A stretch of 64,000 bases of DNA from Faecalicatena contorta (GTDB lineage Bacteria; Bacillota; Clostridia; Lachnospirales; Lachnospiraceae), in NCBI RefSeq assembly GCF_039521745.1, contig NZ_BAAACT010000050.1. One strand, 5' to 3'. Below the pieces are notes generated by a model, which had not been told where the DNA came from, made no database searches, and saw only the letters and a program-made list of their open reading frames with translations. A program made the translations under genes and the position numbers. Below, one piece after another: positions 31,816 to 40,897 of the stretch. Position 1 is the stretch's first letter. Each line of letters starts with the position of its first letter.

Positions 31816-31974
31816 CTCTTCTCACCTCCATACCGTCTTATTGTACACGAAAAAACTCTGGAAATAAAGAGGGGGATTTGGAATGGGAATCTGGGGTTGT
31901 CACTTACACAAATGAGGGAAGCGTGTGATTGAAAATTGACTGTTGTAAGGTATCTTCCTAATTTGCGGGCTCTG

Positions 31975-33093
31975 TTATTTTCTGCCCTGGTAGGTTCGGT
32001 ATTTTTGGTAGGCCAGGATCAGGCAGGAGACGGCGACGGCCAGTGCGGTTAGCAGATGCCATCGGATCTGGGCGGCGGTGAATCCAAAGCTCCAGTTCAT
32101 GGGGAGGTAGAAGGGCATAGATGCCATGAAGTGGTTTACCGCACGGGTCAGGCTGTATCCTAGTATCCACATAGGGGCAAAGACTTTGAGCCAGACTACG
32201 GGTGTCAGATAGAGGGATAGTGAAACGACTACGGTTAGGAAGGAATTTCTGCACAGAGAAGAGGCTGCCAGGACACATCCGGTCAGCAGGAGCCCTCCGG
32301 CCAGGCCCAGGGCCGACATGGACAGAAGGAATCCCCCGATGCTGCCGGGGCCATAACCGAAAAAGCTGGCTCCCGCCAGGACGGCTGAGGCATCCAAACC
32401 CTGTGTGCCGTATACGAGCAGATAAATGAACCAGATATATGCCGTTACCATGAGGTATACCATGGCGGTAAAGGAAAGCGCTGCTGCAATCTTCAGACAG
32501 ATACAGCTCTTTTTTCCCCGCTGTGTGGACAGAAGGATGTCCGCAGTCCGCAGTGTATATTCCTCCGCAAATACTGGAGAAAGCCCGATGATAAGGATTA
32601 CATATAATAACAGGATGCCCATCATACCGTAAATTTCCTGGAAATCCTGACAGCCATAGAAATAGTCAAACTGAAGATTTTCTTTCAGGAGCGGCTCTGC
32701 GTTTTGTTCCCACTCTTCGCCCTCGTAAAACTGGATTTGGGACGGATCATTCCCGCTGGTCTGGTTATAATTCGTCATCTGCTCTGTTACAAATTTGCTG
32801 CAGAAGTTTCCTGCATTGCTTTCTGTTTTATCATCATAATAATAGAATCCGTATTTATCATAGATTTCCTGCACCTTTTCCAGTGTCAGGATTCCTGCAT
32901 ACTCTGCTGTCAGCTCCCGGTCCTTTTCAATGGCCTCTTTTCCATAATAACTTTGTCCGTCAATGGTTACAGAATAGTCTTTCTGTTCAGCGTAAAGACG
33001 GAAGGTTACAAAGGCAAGGAGTAAAAGCACACCGCACCAGATTACTTTCCGGGATGCAATTTTATATATCTCTTTTTTCCAGATTTCCCACAT
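31975..33093 (-). CDS. ABC-2 type membrane protein
   Basis: ATG 33093 (MWEIWKKEIYKIASRKVIWC) with GGAGG 12 nt upstream; a longer frame from 33213 overlaps the ATPase too far. About 372 aa: one helix, a large extracellular region with DGQSYYGKEAIEKDRELTAE, then five or more helices. It is the permease partner of the ATPase at 33062, with an overlap of 32 nt. Confidence 0.8.
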   Translation of the reverse strand: MWEIWKKEIYKIASRKVIWCGVLLLLAFVTFRLYAEQKDYSVTIDGQSYYGKEAIEKDRELTAEYAGILTLEKVQEIYDKYGFYYYDDKTESNAGNFCSKFVTEQMTNYNQTSGNDPSQIQFYEGEEWEQNAEPLLKENLQFDYFYGCQDFQEIYGMMGILLLYVILIIGLSPVFAEEYTLRTADILLSTQRGKKSCICLKIAAALSFTAMVYLMVTAYIWFIYLLVYGTQGLDASAVLAGASFFGYGPGSIGGFLLSMSALGLAGGLLLTGCVLAASSLCRNSFLTVVVSLSLYLTPVVWLKVFAPMWILGYSLTRAVNHFMASMPFYLPMNWSFGFTAAQIRWHLLTALAVAVSCLILAYQKYRTYQGRK

Positions 33094-33964
33094 GATCCGA
33101 CGCCTCCTCAAAGTAATACATATACACATCCTCCAGCCCGGGTTGTACCGGCACTGCTCCCTCGCAGGGACAAGTTTCTGAGACAAGCCGGAGATAGATC
33201 CTGTCCCCTTCATTTCTTAGGTTGCTGACCGAAAACGCCGCATTCATCCGCAGCGCCTCTGCTTCATCCGCCCGATATTCCCATACCCGGCCTTTCACGC
33301 TCTCCGTCACCGCCCCCGGTGATCCCTGTTCTACAATACATCCTGCCTTCATAAGAAGAATTTCATCCGCTATGAACTCTACGTCGGAGACAATATGGGT
33401 GGACAGAACTACAATCCGGCTTTTGGACAACGCGCTGATAATGTTGCGGAACCGGATTCTTTCTTTGGGGTCCAGGCCGGATGTAGGCTCATCTAAAATC
33501 AGAATTTCCGGCTCATTTAAAAGAGCCTGGGCAATCCCCAGCCTTCGGATCATTCCTCCTGAAAACGTTCGGATTTTCTGCTTTTGCTCTTTTTTCAGTC
33601 CAACCAGTTCCAATACTTCCTGTACCTTCTCTCCGGCGATCTCTTTTGGAACCGCTTTGCATGCGGCCAGATATTCCAGATACCGCTTTGCCGTAAAATC
33701 CGGATAATAGCCAAAATCCTGGGGCAGGTACCCCAGCATGCAACGGTACTCGCCGTCCAGAACCCGTATCGGTACACCATTGCATAGTATATCACCCGAA
33801 GTGGGCCTGAGGACGCCGCAGAGCATTCGAAGCAGCGTGGTCTTCCCCGCACCATTAGCCCCCAGAAATCCGTATACTCCTGACTTTAACCGAAGCGATA
33901 CTTTATCCACTGCAATCTTATTTTTAAACTGTTTTGTCACCCTGTCTAATATTAATTCAGGCAT
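33062..33964 (-). CDS. ABC transporter ATPase (ECF-linked operon)
   Basis: ATG 33964 (MPELILDRVTKQF) behind AGGGGAAGG; 300 aa. Walker A GANGAGKTTLL, signature FSGGMIRRLGIAQAL, Walker B EILILDEPTSGLDP, H-loop LSTHIVSDVE. CcmA/DrrA type. In an operon with an ECF sigma factor and two membrane proteins, a layout often found in peptide antibiotic response units. Confidence 0.92.
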   Translation of the reverse strand: MPELILDRVTKQFKNKIAVDKVSLRLKSGVYGFLGANGAGKTTLLRMLCGVLRPTSGDILCNGVPIRVLDGEYRCMLGYLPQDFGYYPDFTAKRYLEYLAACKAVPKEIAGEKVQEVLELVGLKKEQKQKIRTFSGGMIRRLGIAQALLNEPEILILDEPTSGLDPKERIRFRNIISALSKSRIVVLSTHIVSDVEFIADEILLMKAGCIVEQGSPGAVTESVKGRVWEYRADEAEALRMNAAFSVSNLRNEGDRIYLRLVSETCPCEGAVPVQPGLEDVYMYYFEEASDHVGNLEKRDI

Positions 33965-34704
33965 AATCCTTCCCCTCTTTCTATCTTTTCCAACATATAG
34001 AGAATTTCCGCCGCCAGCAGCAGACAGCCTGCAGCCGCCAGAACTCCCCATACCGGCAAATATACCGCCTTATAGGCATCTTTCAGGAACACCGGGATAA
34101 GCGCAAGCAGTCCGCCGATCAATCCCGCCGAAACCTGCCAAAAACCAGGCCAAATACTCCGGAATGCGGTCAACATATACAGATACAGTAAGTCTGACCA
34201 CAGAAAAGGAACCAGCATATACAAAAGACAGGCTCCGGCACCGGCTTCATTTTGTCCGCCTGCAATACCCACAATCATTCCTAATACAAGAAGATCTGCG
34301 GCCCCGCCAAACAGCATCTGGATACATACCATCTGTTTCAGGTTCAGATACAGCGTCTGTTCCAGTTCAGCCATATTCCGTGAGAAAAGCCGGCCCAGGC
34401 CGCTCAACCCAATATTGCCGGCAAACACCAGAAATACAGCGCAGACAGAGATGGCTCCCTCTCCGTCTGCTTCTACTCTGCTGAGATATAGAACCAGCGC
34501 CATGGCTGCCACAAGTATCCCGCCCTGCAAAGCCCAGTACTTCCACGACTGAAACTTAAACTGGCTTCGGATATTTGCCGCCAGAGACGGATACTTGCGG
34601 ATCTGCTTTTTTTCCACAGCCTGGCCAATCTTCCCCAGACTTTCCTTCTTTCTTTTTACATCCAGCGGAAATCTCCAGGATTCCCATTCCGTTCGTCTAT
34701 CCAT
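33952..34704 (-). CDS. Multi-pass membrane protein of the ECF operon
   Basis: 250 aa: about 65 basic, soluble N-terminal residues (WRFPLDVKRKKESLGKIGQA), then six predicted helices. No catalytic motif. The overlap with the sigma factor gene (8 nt) and the ATPase gene (13 nt) places it firmly in the operon. It may act as the anti-sigma/sensor, or as a second permease; the sequence cannot decide. Confidence 0.75.
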   Translation of the reverse strand: MDRRTEWESWRFPLDVKRKKESLGKIGQAVEKKQIRKYPSLAANIRSQFKFQSWKYWALQGGILVAAMALVLYLSRVEADGEGAISVCAVFLVFAGNIGLSGLGRLFSRNMAELEQTLYLNLKQMVCIQMLFGGAADLLVLGMIVGIAGGQNEAGAGACLLYMLVPFLWSDLLYLYMLTAFRSIWPGFWQVSAGLIGGLLALIPVFLKDAYKAVYLPVWGVLAAAGCLLLAAEILYMLEKIERGEGLCLN

Positions 34705-35293
34705 AAAAATCCTCCTTCGCCAAAAGCTCCTGCAGCTTGCCGAGTCCCTGATTAACCCTGGACTTTACCGCTGCACAGGATGCCCCGGTCATGCGGGCAA
34801 TCTCACGGTTTTTATAGCCATAAAAGTGATGCAGAAGGACTGCCTCACGCTGTATATCCGGAATCTTCAGAAGCGCTTCCGCCAGCAGCCGGCTCTGCTC
34901 AAGCGCCTCCATGGCCTGTACGGTAGTATCCGTTTCCGGCCCCTCCAATGCAGGTTTATCCCCGGCTGCTGCCCTGCCGGATCCCGCCACATTCCCCTCG
35001 ATATTTCCCACAGTTTCCGTAACCAGGCGCGTCCGCCCTGTCTCGTGAAAATATCTCCTGCACAGATTCATGGCAATCGTCAGCAGATAGCCTTTCAGAT
35101 TTCTGTACCTGTACTGCTCTGCGTACCGTATAAAGCGGAGAAACGTCTCCTGCGCCAGATCATAGGCGTCTTCCCGGCTGCCGGTCTGATAACAGCAGAA
35201 ATAGTAAATGTCATCATAATATTTTTTAGCAATTTCATTCAGATATTCCTTCTGCCCATTCTGAATCCGCCTGATCAGTTCCCTGTCCTCCAC
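34697..35293 (-). CDS. ECF-type RNA polymerase sigma factor
   Basis: 198 aa. Region 2 (EDAYDLAQETFLRFIRY, LKGYLLTIAMNLCRRYF) and region 4 (DIQREAVLLHHFYGYKNREI, AAVKSRVNQGLGKL) with an extended linker between them (about 95-130). Directs transcription of a stress regulon, probably including this operon. No classic anti-sigma gene follows; the adjacent membrane protein could play that part. Confidence 0.9.
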   Translation of the reverse strand: MEDRELIRRIQNGQKEYLNEIAKKYYDDIYYFCCYQTGSREDAYDLAQETFLRFIRYAEQYRYRNLKGYLLTIAMNLCRRYFHETGRTRLVTETVGNIEGNVAGSGRAAAGDKPALEGPETDTTVQAMEALEQSRLLAEALLKIPDIQREAVLLHHFYGYKNREIARMTGASCAAVKSRVNQGLGKLQELLAKEDFYG

Positions 35294-35376
35294 AAAACGC
35301 TTCCCCCTTTCTCTTTTTGTAAAACGTCTTACTCTCTATATAATCCTGTTTATAACCAAAAGGATTTAAAATAAGC

Positions 35377-35415
35377 AAAAAAATCCCCGATATGTACTTT
35401 TCTGCCATACCGGGA
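35377..35415 (-). terminator. Intrinsic terminator
   Basis: Minus strand CCCGGTATG ... CATATCGGGG followed by ATTTTTTT. It lies downstream of the 35451-35981 gene and ends the DUF5685/DnaJ transcript. Confidence 0.75.
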
Positions 35416-35450
35416 ATGAATACTCATCTCTTTTTTTAATTTTATCATAC

Positions 35451-35981
35451 CTAAAAAAGCCGTTTTCGCAGCTTATTCCATATATGTCTCTGCACATAAT
35501 CATATGCCCTGTCATAAATCCAAAGCCCTGCCTGCCCTGCGGCAATCAGCCCTGCCATCCATGCCGGGGAAAGATTCCTGCCGAACAAAAGCTGCTGGAA
35601 CACGATCAGCGCAGGAATATATAAAATATTAAAAATGATATACTTAATCGCCCAGAACAACGCCTTTCTGTTTACCCTGGCCTTAGTCCGGCCCAGCATC
35701 ACAAACGCCTGTTCCACCGCAAGTATATAAAAGCCCATGGCCGCAAAGGATACGACATAAATCTTATTCGGCGCCACGATAAATCCGAGCAGCACCGCCG
35801 CGATATAGAAGGCCGCCCCTGTCCGCATTCCCGTCTCACGGATAATTATACCCACGAAATAGGATGCCGCCGCCAGAAGAAATAAGGTATTAGATTCTAT
35901 CACGCTGCCCAGCACCATACATACAATTGTCAAAGCCAGCAGCAGTCCTCCAAAAGCCATTTTCTTAGCCTTTACATGCAT
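35451..35981 (-). CDS. Membrane protein, 176 aa, unknown
   Basis: ATG 35981 (MHVKAKKMAFGGLLLALTIV) has GGAGGAGA 9 nt upstream. It has five or six hydrophobic helices, and a basic C-terminus (YVQRHIWNKLRKRLF). It overlaps the DnaJ-like gene by 10 nt and so shares its transcript. No transporter signature; function unknown. Confidence 0.75.
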   Translation of the reverse strand: MHVKAKKMAFGGLLLALTIVCMVLGSVIESNTLFLLAAASYFVGIIIRETGMRTGAAFYIAAVLLGFIVAPNKIYVVSFAAMGFYILAVEQAFVMLGRTKARVNRKALFWAIKYIIFNILYIPALIVFQQLLFGRNLSPAWMAGLIAAGQAGLWIYDRAYDYVQRHIWNKLRKRLF

Positions 35982-36643
35982 GAACAAAGATCTCCTCCCA
36001 TACATTCACATAAGCTATCCGCACACCACAGGTCACAGCACAGGTTTCCCGTACCGCAGGACTGGCTGCCGCCCCCGTATCCGCCTCCGTAAGGATTGTT
36101 CTGATACCTCTGGCTGTTCCACTCAAGCTGGTTTAACAACTGGCGGTACTGCGGATTACCTGGGTCCAGGTTCACGGCCTGGCCCGCATGATCCTTTGCC
36201 AGCACGTTATTGCCCATACCCATGTTAGCCGCCGCACTCAGATAATACCATTGTGCATCCCGCTGCGGCATACGGTTCAGAAGATTGACAGCTTCCTGGT
36301 AGCGCCTCGAATTGATATAATTGACGGCAGCCTGCATCTCTGCATTCTGGGGCCCGCTGCTCTGCTGGTAACCGCCTGCCGAACCGCCATAGCCGTAGCC
36401 ATAACCGCCGGAGCTGCTGCCGGAACCATAGCCTGTATAGCCGCCGCCCTGCTCCCGCTCTTTCATGATCACATCATAGGCTTCCTGCACTTCCTTGAAC
36501 TTCTCCTCCGCCAGGTCAGCCAGCGGATTATTCACGTTGGCATCCGGATGATATTTTCTGGTCAGATCCCTGTATGCTTTTTTTATGTCATCATCCGATG
36601 CATTCTGAGAAACTCCCAGCACATCATATGGATTCTTTGTCAT
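35972..36643 (-). CDS. DnaJ-domain protein with TPR-like middle and Cys-rich end
   Basis: ATG 36643 (MTKNPYDVLGVSQNASDDDI). Residues 3-70 are a J domain with the HPD motif (YHPDAN). Then a Gly/Tyr-rich linker (SGGYGYGYGG), a TPR-like helical pair (AAVNYINSRRYQEAVNLLNR, NVLAKDHAGQAVNLDPGN) and a Cys-rich tail (CCDLWCADSLCECMGGDLCS). A J protein normally stimulates DnaK; the tail is unusual and may bind metal. It is co-transcribed with a DUF5685 gene. Confidence 0.85.
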   Translation of the reverse strand: MTKNPYDVLGVSQNASDDDIKKAYRDLTRKYHPDANVNNPLADLAEEKFKEVQEAYDVIMKEREQGGGYTGYGSGSSSGGYGYGYGGSAGGYQQSSGPQNAEMQAAVNYINSRRYQEAVNLLNRMPQRDAQWYYLSAAANMGMGNNVLAKDHAGQAVNLDPGNPQYRQLLNQLEWNSQRYQNNPYGGGYGGGSQSCGTGNLCCDLWCADSLCECMGGDLCSCM

Positions 36644-37490
36644 TCTGATTATCCTCACTTTTCTTCTTTTGTTCCTGCATCTTACGATAACGGGTCCACA
36701 CACCATCATATAATATATTCCGCAAAATGTCTACATCTAATAAACAGGGAAGCAGTTCAAACTGCGCGCTGCATTCTGCGATCATCATACAGAGAAGTTC
36801 CTTGCACCGCTCCTCATAGTCCTCCCTCCGGCTCAGTTCCTTCAGGGGGTTGTAGCATCCGGCCTTCTTATCCTTCTCCAAGTCTTCGTATGCGTCCATG
36901 ATATAGATAAATTTTCCAAGGTAAAAGGCCATCTTGCGGAGCCTTCCCTCCCACAGGTCTTCCCGGAACACAAACATCTCTGCCATCAGCCTGCCGAAAC
37001 ACCCGGCAGTCTTGTCGATATCCTGCGTCGCCTCTTTTTCAAAGTCTGCAAGATTTTTCAGTTCTTCCTCTATCACACGGCTCTGTCTCGGATACTTCTT
37101 TACCACCTTCTGCGCCCTGCCCTTAAGGGCATGATACCCCGCAAAACCGCTTATCTTCTTCTCATCCTCCCAATCGTCCTTCTGATGGTAATAGGCCAGG
37201 AGCACGTTCATATCCGCCGCATATTCTGTCATTTCATTCTGCAGCATATTCTGCTTTTTCACTGGATGAACCTTGCAGCGATGGCTGGAGAATCTGGTTT
37301 CACTCTCATATAATGAAGTCAGCAAAATAACCGCGAACGTCATGTCATAGGTCAGGGTCAGCTGTCCCAGGCCCCCGAAGCGCTCCTTCAGCGTCCGGCA
37401 CAGTCCACAGTAATATGCTCTATATTTCCTTAAATCTTTTACCTTGAGTTCAGGCTCACATATCGTTACATAACCAAACATAGTCCGCAC
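36624..37490 (-). CDS. DUF5685 family protein
   Basis: 288 aa. The start MFGYVTICEPELKVKDLRKY and then YRAYYCGLCRTLKERFG are characteristic, as is the later DIDKTAGCFGRLMAEMF. All-helical, with four conserved Cys/His clustering (CGLC, HRCKVH). Biochemical role unknown. It overlaps the J-domain gene by 20 nt. The first gene of its operon. Confidence 0.85.
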   Translation of the reverse strand: MRTMFGYVTICEPELKVKDLRKYRAYYCGLCRTLKERFGGLGQLTLTYDMTFAVILLTSLYESETRFSSHRCKVHPVKKQNMLQNEMTEYAADMNVLLAYYHQKDDWEDEKKISGFAGYHALKGRAQKVVKKYPRQSRVIEEELKNLADFEKEATQDIDKTAGCFGRLMAEMFVFREDLWEGRLRKMAFYLGKFIYIMDAYEDLEKDKKAGCYNPLKELSRREDYEERCKELLCMMIAECSAQFELLPCLLDVDILRNILYDGVWTRYRKMQEQKKKSEDNQNDKESI

Positions 37491-37609
37491 AAGTAATGTA
37501 TCCCTGATACATTTTCTCCTTTTTGCTGCATATGTATGCTATTATAACATCAAAATTTCTCATTGCAAAGATATTTTTCGGGATTTAGGGACGTAGTTTT
37601 TTTCGGGGT

Positions 37610-37970
37610 GGAGGACGCTCCATGAAGGGATAGCCGAAGGCCCCCGGAAGAACATACCTGTTATGAAAAATCGCGGACACGGACCTAAATAATTCTAGTC
37701 GGGAACCGGCCATGGAAATGGAGCACTGCTGACACATCACGTGAAATCTGATGATTTCTCGCGCTGGGTCAGCAGCTTCATTGATTCGGAATCAATGAAG
37801 CTCTCCATTTTCATGGCCGGTTCCCGCCAAGAATTACTAAGTTCCGCTTAAGCGATTTTTCATTACAGGTATGTTCTTCTAGGGGCCTTCGGCTATCCCT
37901 TCATGGAGCTGGCGCATCCGGCCGGCAGGAAAAGACTCGTTCCTAAGATGGAGCCTTAGACGGGGGCAGC
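37610..37970 (+). repeat. Palindromic structured element, copy A
   Basis: Left arm 37617-37723 and right arm 37803-37909 (107 bp each) are inverted copies with about 13 mismatches, grouped mainly in one internal loop (GCGGACACGGACC on the left side). Between them lie hairpin 1 (37726-37775; core GAAATCTGATGATTTC flanked by ACACATC and CGCGCTGGGT) and hairpin 2 (37776-37800; CTTCATTGATTC/GAATCAATGAAG). The conserved 3' part has CTGGCGCATCCG (37909-37920) and TTAGACGGGGGCAGC (37956-37970), and may run to about 38035. Two more copies lie at 41660 and 42105. No ORF is conserved. Not recognised as a known RNA or IS. Confidence 0.85.
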
Positions 37971-38081
37971 TTAAGGTATTGGATCGGAGGCATTTTTTAT
38001 CCCCAGAAAGCTTTTAAGGGCACACTTCCCGGCATTTTGGTTATTAGGGGGCCCAATCCGCGCCGAGGCTAAAGCTCGTCG

Positions 38082-38990
38082 CTAATTCTCGTAACTAATT
38101 TCCAATTCTTCAAAGCGAACATGGATACTTAGCACGCCGTTGTTGTAACGCGCGCTGATTTTCCCATGCATCTGTTCTGTCAATATTTTTGCAATGGAAA
38201 GGCCCAGCCCCGTTGACTTATCTGCTGCCTCGACCGTGTAGAAGCGGTCGAACATTCTCCCGACCTGGATCTCATTGAGCCGGGATGCATGATTGGAAAA
38301 GATTATCTCACCATCTTCCCGCAGCGTGATATGAAGGTCGCCATCGCTGTATTTTACCGCATTGTTTATAATATTGCTGAAAATCCGGGATACTGATTTT
38401 TTGTCCAGCCTGCGCCTGATTTTTTCTTCCGGTATGGAGATCTGCGGTTCAATCCGGCTGTTTTTCAGAGCGGCATAATATGCAGATATACTTTCTTCCA
38501 GAACGTGATTTAATATGATATCTTCCTCATTGGCGTCCCTGTGTACTGATGTGATCACAGAGTAGCGGAAAAGTTCCTCAGTGAGCTGTTTTAACGTATC
38601 GGAACGCTCTTTTATGACCGTCAGGTATCTGCCGGCTGTCTCTGATATTTCTTCCTGTTCCAGCAGATCCAGGTAGCCGCAGATTGCAGTCAGAGGGGTA
38701 CGAAGATCGTGAGAGATATTCGTAACCGCCTCCTTCAGTTCAAAATCCCCCTGCTGAAAACGGCGGCGCTGTGCACGGAGTTCCCGGAGCTGTACGTTGA
38801 TCTCTTCGGCAAGCCTGCACATATAGCGATCACGGGTAGAAAGGAGGATCAGGGTGTTCGTGTCATTCTCCAGCTTCTTAACAAATTGAGAGTGTATTTC
38901 ATCGGCCGCCCGGTGAAGCAGAGCGATTTTGACCAGCAATACGACAACTGTGATTCCAAGAACTGCACATAAAATACTGAGCCAGAGCAT
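38082..38990 (-). CDS. Sensor histidine kinase of TCS-ABC cassette 2
   Basis: ATG 38990 (MLWLSILCAVLGITVVVLLV) follows AAAGGAGG; about 302 aa. One N-terminal membrane helix, no extracellular domain, HisKA with TNISHDLRTPLTAICGY, N box RIFSNIINNAVKY and G box STGLGLSIAKIL. Same design as the kinase at 28376. Last gene of the second regulator-ATPase-permease-kinase unit; its stop lies next to repeat element A. Confidence 0.9.
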   Translation of the reverse strand: MLWLSILCAVLGITVVVLLVKIALLHRAADEIHSQFVKKLENDTNTLILLSTRDRYMCRLAEEINVQLRELRAQRRRFQQGDFELKEAVTNISHDLRTPLTAICGYLDLLEQEEISETAGRYLTVIKERSDTLKQLTEELFRYSVITSVHRDANEEDIILNHVLEESISAYYAALKNSRIEPQISIPEEKIRRRLDKKSVSRIFSNIINNAVKYSDGDLHITLREDGEIIFSNHASRLNEIQVGRMFDRFYTVEAADKSTGLGLSIAKILTEQMHGKISARYNNGVLSIHVRFEELEISYEN

Positions 38991-39066
38991 GACATATCCT
39001 CCTTTCCTTTGAGCATTCCCGGACACTCTTTTGCACCTGTTTTTGAGACTGAATTGCCGGGAGTAC

Positions 39067-39900
39067 TCACTTTATATCCTTTTTCCGGAAGAAAAACAGG
39101 CCGGCCCCTGTTGCCACAATGGTGATTGCTGCAGAATACCCGGCCAGCTTCCATGGGCTTACCGCCTCTATCCCCGTTATCTGGAGGGATTGGCATGTAG
39201 GTATAAAATCATAGAGAAATGTATACACTTCCCGCTTTTTGCCGCTGAGGTAATTGGGATTAGGCTCCTCTTCGACCTCCACGATTTCCCCGCTTTCGTC
39301 CTTATATACGTAACCCTCATATACTTTTGGTTCATAGAGCTTTGCCCGGATATATATGGCCCCAAAGAGCAGAATAAATACCCCCAGCATATTGATCACC
39401 GCCACAAGCGCTTTGTTCTGGTTCAGCATAGCAACCATTGTGAAAATAGCAGTAAAGGCCAGCGACATAATAACACTGCACAAAATCAATCCCAGAATCA
39501 CCTGAATATCCGTCTGAAAAAATCCCAGCAAACAGGTTCCAATAATCCCTGCCGGCAGAAAATAGGCTGCACACATCAGCAGCCCAGCAGCTGCACATAT
39601 AAGAAAGTGCGAAAAATAAACCTGAATTCTGCCATGACCGATCACAATTTTATTCCGTATCGTCCCATCACTATATTCAGTGCCCACGAACAGGCTGCAG
39701 AATGCTGACAGCAGAATCCCGATGTAGATCGCATACACAAAAAATGAACTCTCTAGGGGAATTTCGTACCCTCCCCGATTCATATCTATATAGTTCATAA
39801 CAGGACTTAAAATTCCCAACACAAACATAAATATCATACCGATCCAGAACACCTTGTCTTTTTTGAGTCTCGCAAAGTCCGCAGACAAAAGTTTACTCAT
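39067..39900 (-). CDS. BcrB-like ABC permease, cassette 2
   Basis: ATG 39900 (MSKLLSADFARLKKDKVFWI) with AGGAGGTGG upstream; about 277 aa. Six predicted helices and the loop GTEYSDGTIRNKIVIGHGRI typical of bacitracin/lantibiotic ABC-2 permeases. A charged outer loop (DESGEIVEVEEEPNPNYLSG) distinguishes it from cassette 1. Overlaps the ATPase gene by 8 nt. Confidence 0.87.
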   Translation of the reverse strand: MSKLLSADFARLKKDKVFWIGMIFMFVLGILSPVMNYIDMNRGGYEIPLESSFFVYAIYIGILLSAFCSLFVGTEYSDGTIRNKIVIGHGRIQVYFSHFLICAAAGLLMCAAYFLPAGIIGTCLLGFFQTDIQVILGLILCSVIMSLAFTAIFTMVAMLNQNKALVAVINMLGVFILLFGAIYIRAKLYEPKVYEGYVYKDESGEIVEVEEEPNPNYLSGKKREVYTFLYDFIPTCQSLQITGIEAVSPWKLAGYSAAITIVATGAGLFFFRKKDIK

Positions 39901-40807
39901 AGCTGCCACCTCCTACAAGACTGACGTAATAGCTTTCCAGGCTTTCATCACGGATATTCATGGACAGCACTTCACAGTTCATTTCTGCAAGCGCCAGTAC
40001 CAGCGCGGTTACATTTACACTGGCAAAGATGTCCGCCTGGCTCTCAGACAAGATCTCATACTCCAGTTCCATCCGGTCCAGCACCTTTGACAGCACACCC
40101 GTGTCTGTCACTTCCACACGCACACACTTACGACAGGCAGCCTCCAGTTCCTGTGCACTGATCTCCTTAATCATATGTCCCCTGTCTATAAAACCATAAT
40201 GCGTGGCAAGACGGGACAGTTCATCCAGTATATGACTGGAAATCAAAACGGTAATCTGTCGCTCCCGGTTCAGCTTTAGAATCAGCTCCCGCATCTCGAT
40301 GATCCCCTGCGGATCCAGGCCATTAGCCGGTTCATCCAATACCAGAAAATCCGGATCCCCCGCCAGTGCAATTGCGATTCCCAGTCTCTGCCGCATCCCC
40401 AGGGAAAAGTTCTTTGCCTTTTTCTTTCCGGTATCTTCCAGTCCCACCAGCCTAAGAAGCTCCGGTATCGTATCAAAAGACGGCAGACCCAGGATGCGGT
40501 ACTGCTCCTTCAGATTATCCTGTGCAGTCATATCCAGATAGATAGAGGGGGTTTCCACTACTGCCCCCATTCTGCGGCGGGATTGTGCAATCTCTGCGCC
40601 TCTGCCGCCGGCCCCATAGAGCGTATACTGCCCAGATGTCGGTTCCTGCAGGCCACATATGAGCCGGATCAGTGTTGTCTTACCGGCGCCGTTTTTACCC
40701 ACAAAACCATAGATTGCCCCTTTCGGAACATGTATGGAAAAATTATTCAATGCTTTAAAATGTCCGTATTGTTTGCTTAAAGAATCGGTTGTCAGAACAT
40801 ATTCCAT
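39893..40807 (-). CDS. BcrA-like ABC transporter ATPase, cassette 2
   Basis: 304 aa. Walker A GKNGAGKTTLIR, signature FSLGMRQRLGIAIAL, Walker B FLVLDEPANGLDP, H-loop SSHILDELS; C-terminal accessory domain. Related to the 30088 protein across the whole length, with the same gene position. A tandem TTTAC repeat stands upstream at 40865-40894. Confidence 0.93.
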   Translation of the reverse strand: MEYVLTTDSLSKQYGHFKALNNFSIHVPKGAIYGFVGKNGAGKTTLIRLICGLQEPTSGQYTLYGAGGRGAEIAQSRRRMGAVVETPSIYLDMTAQDNLKEQYRILGLPSFDTIPELLRLVGLEDTGKKKAKNFSLGMRQRLGIAIALAGDPDFLVLDEPANGLDPQGIIEMRELILKLNRERQITVLISSHILDELSRLATHYGFIDRGHMIKEISAQELEAACRKCVRVEVTDTGVLSKVLDRMELEYEILSESQADIFASVNVTALVLALAEMNCEVLSMNIRDESLESYYVSLVGGGSYE

Positions 40808-40864
40808 TTATTTTGCCTCCTTTTATTTGATACTGGCATTCTAACTGATAAAGGTTAAGACAGC

Positions 40865-40894
40865 AGTAAAGAAGGCAGTAAAGAAATCGTAAAG
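40865..40894 (-). promoter_or_regulatory. Response-regulator site, cassette 2
   Basis: On the minus strand three TTTAC words follow at 11-13 bp steps (CTTTACGATTTCTTTACTG, then CCTTCTTTACTG), in the regulator-ATPase spacer. OmpR-family proteins bind direct repeats with about 11-bp period. The core is shared with cassette 1. Confidence 0.55.
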
Positions 40895-40897
40895 ATT

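Noticed and set aside
35980..36901. Plus-strand ORFs across the DnaJ and DUF5685 genes
   Set aside because: Shadows of two recognised proteins on the other strand.
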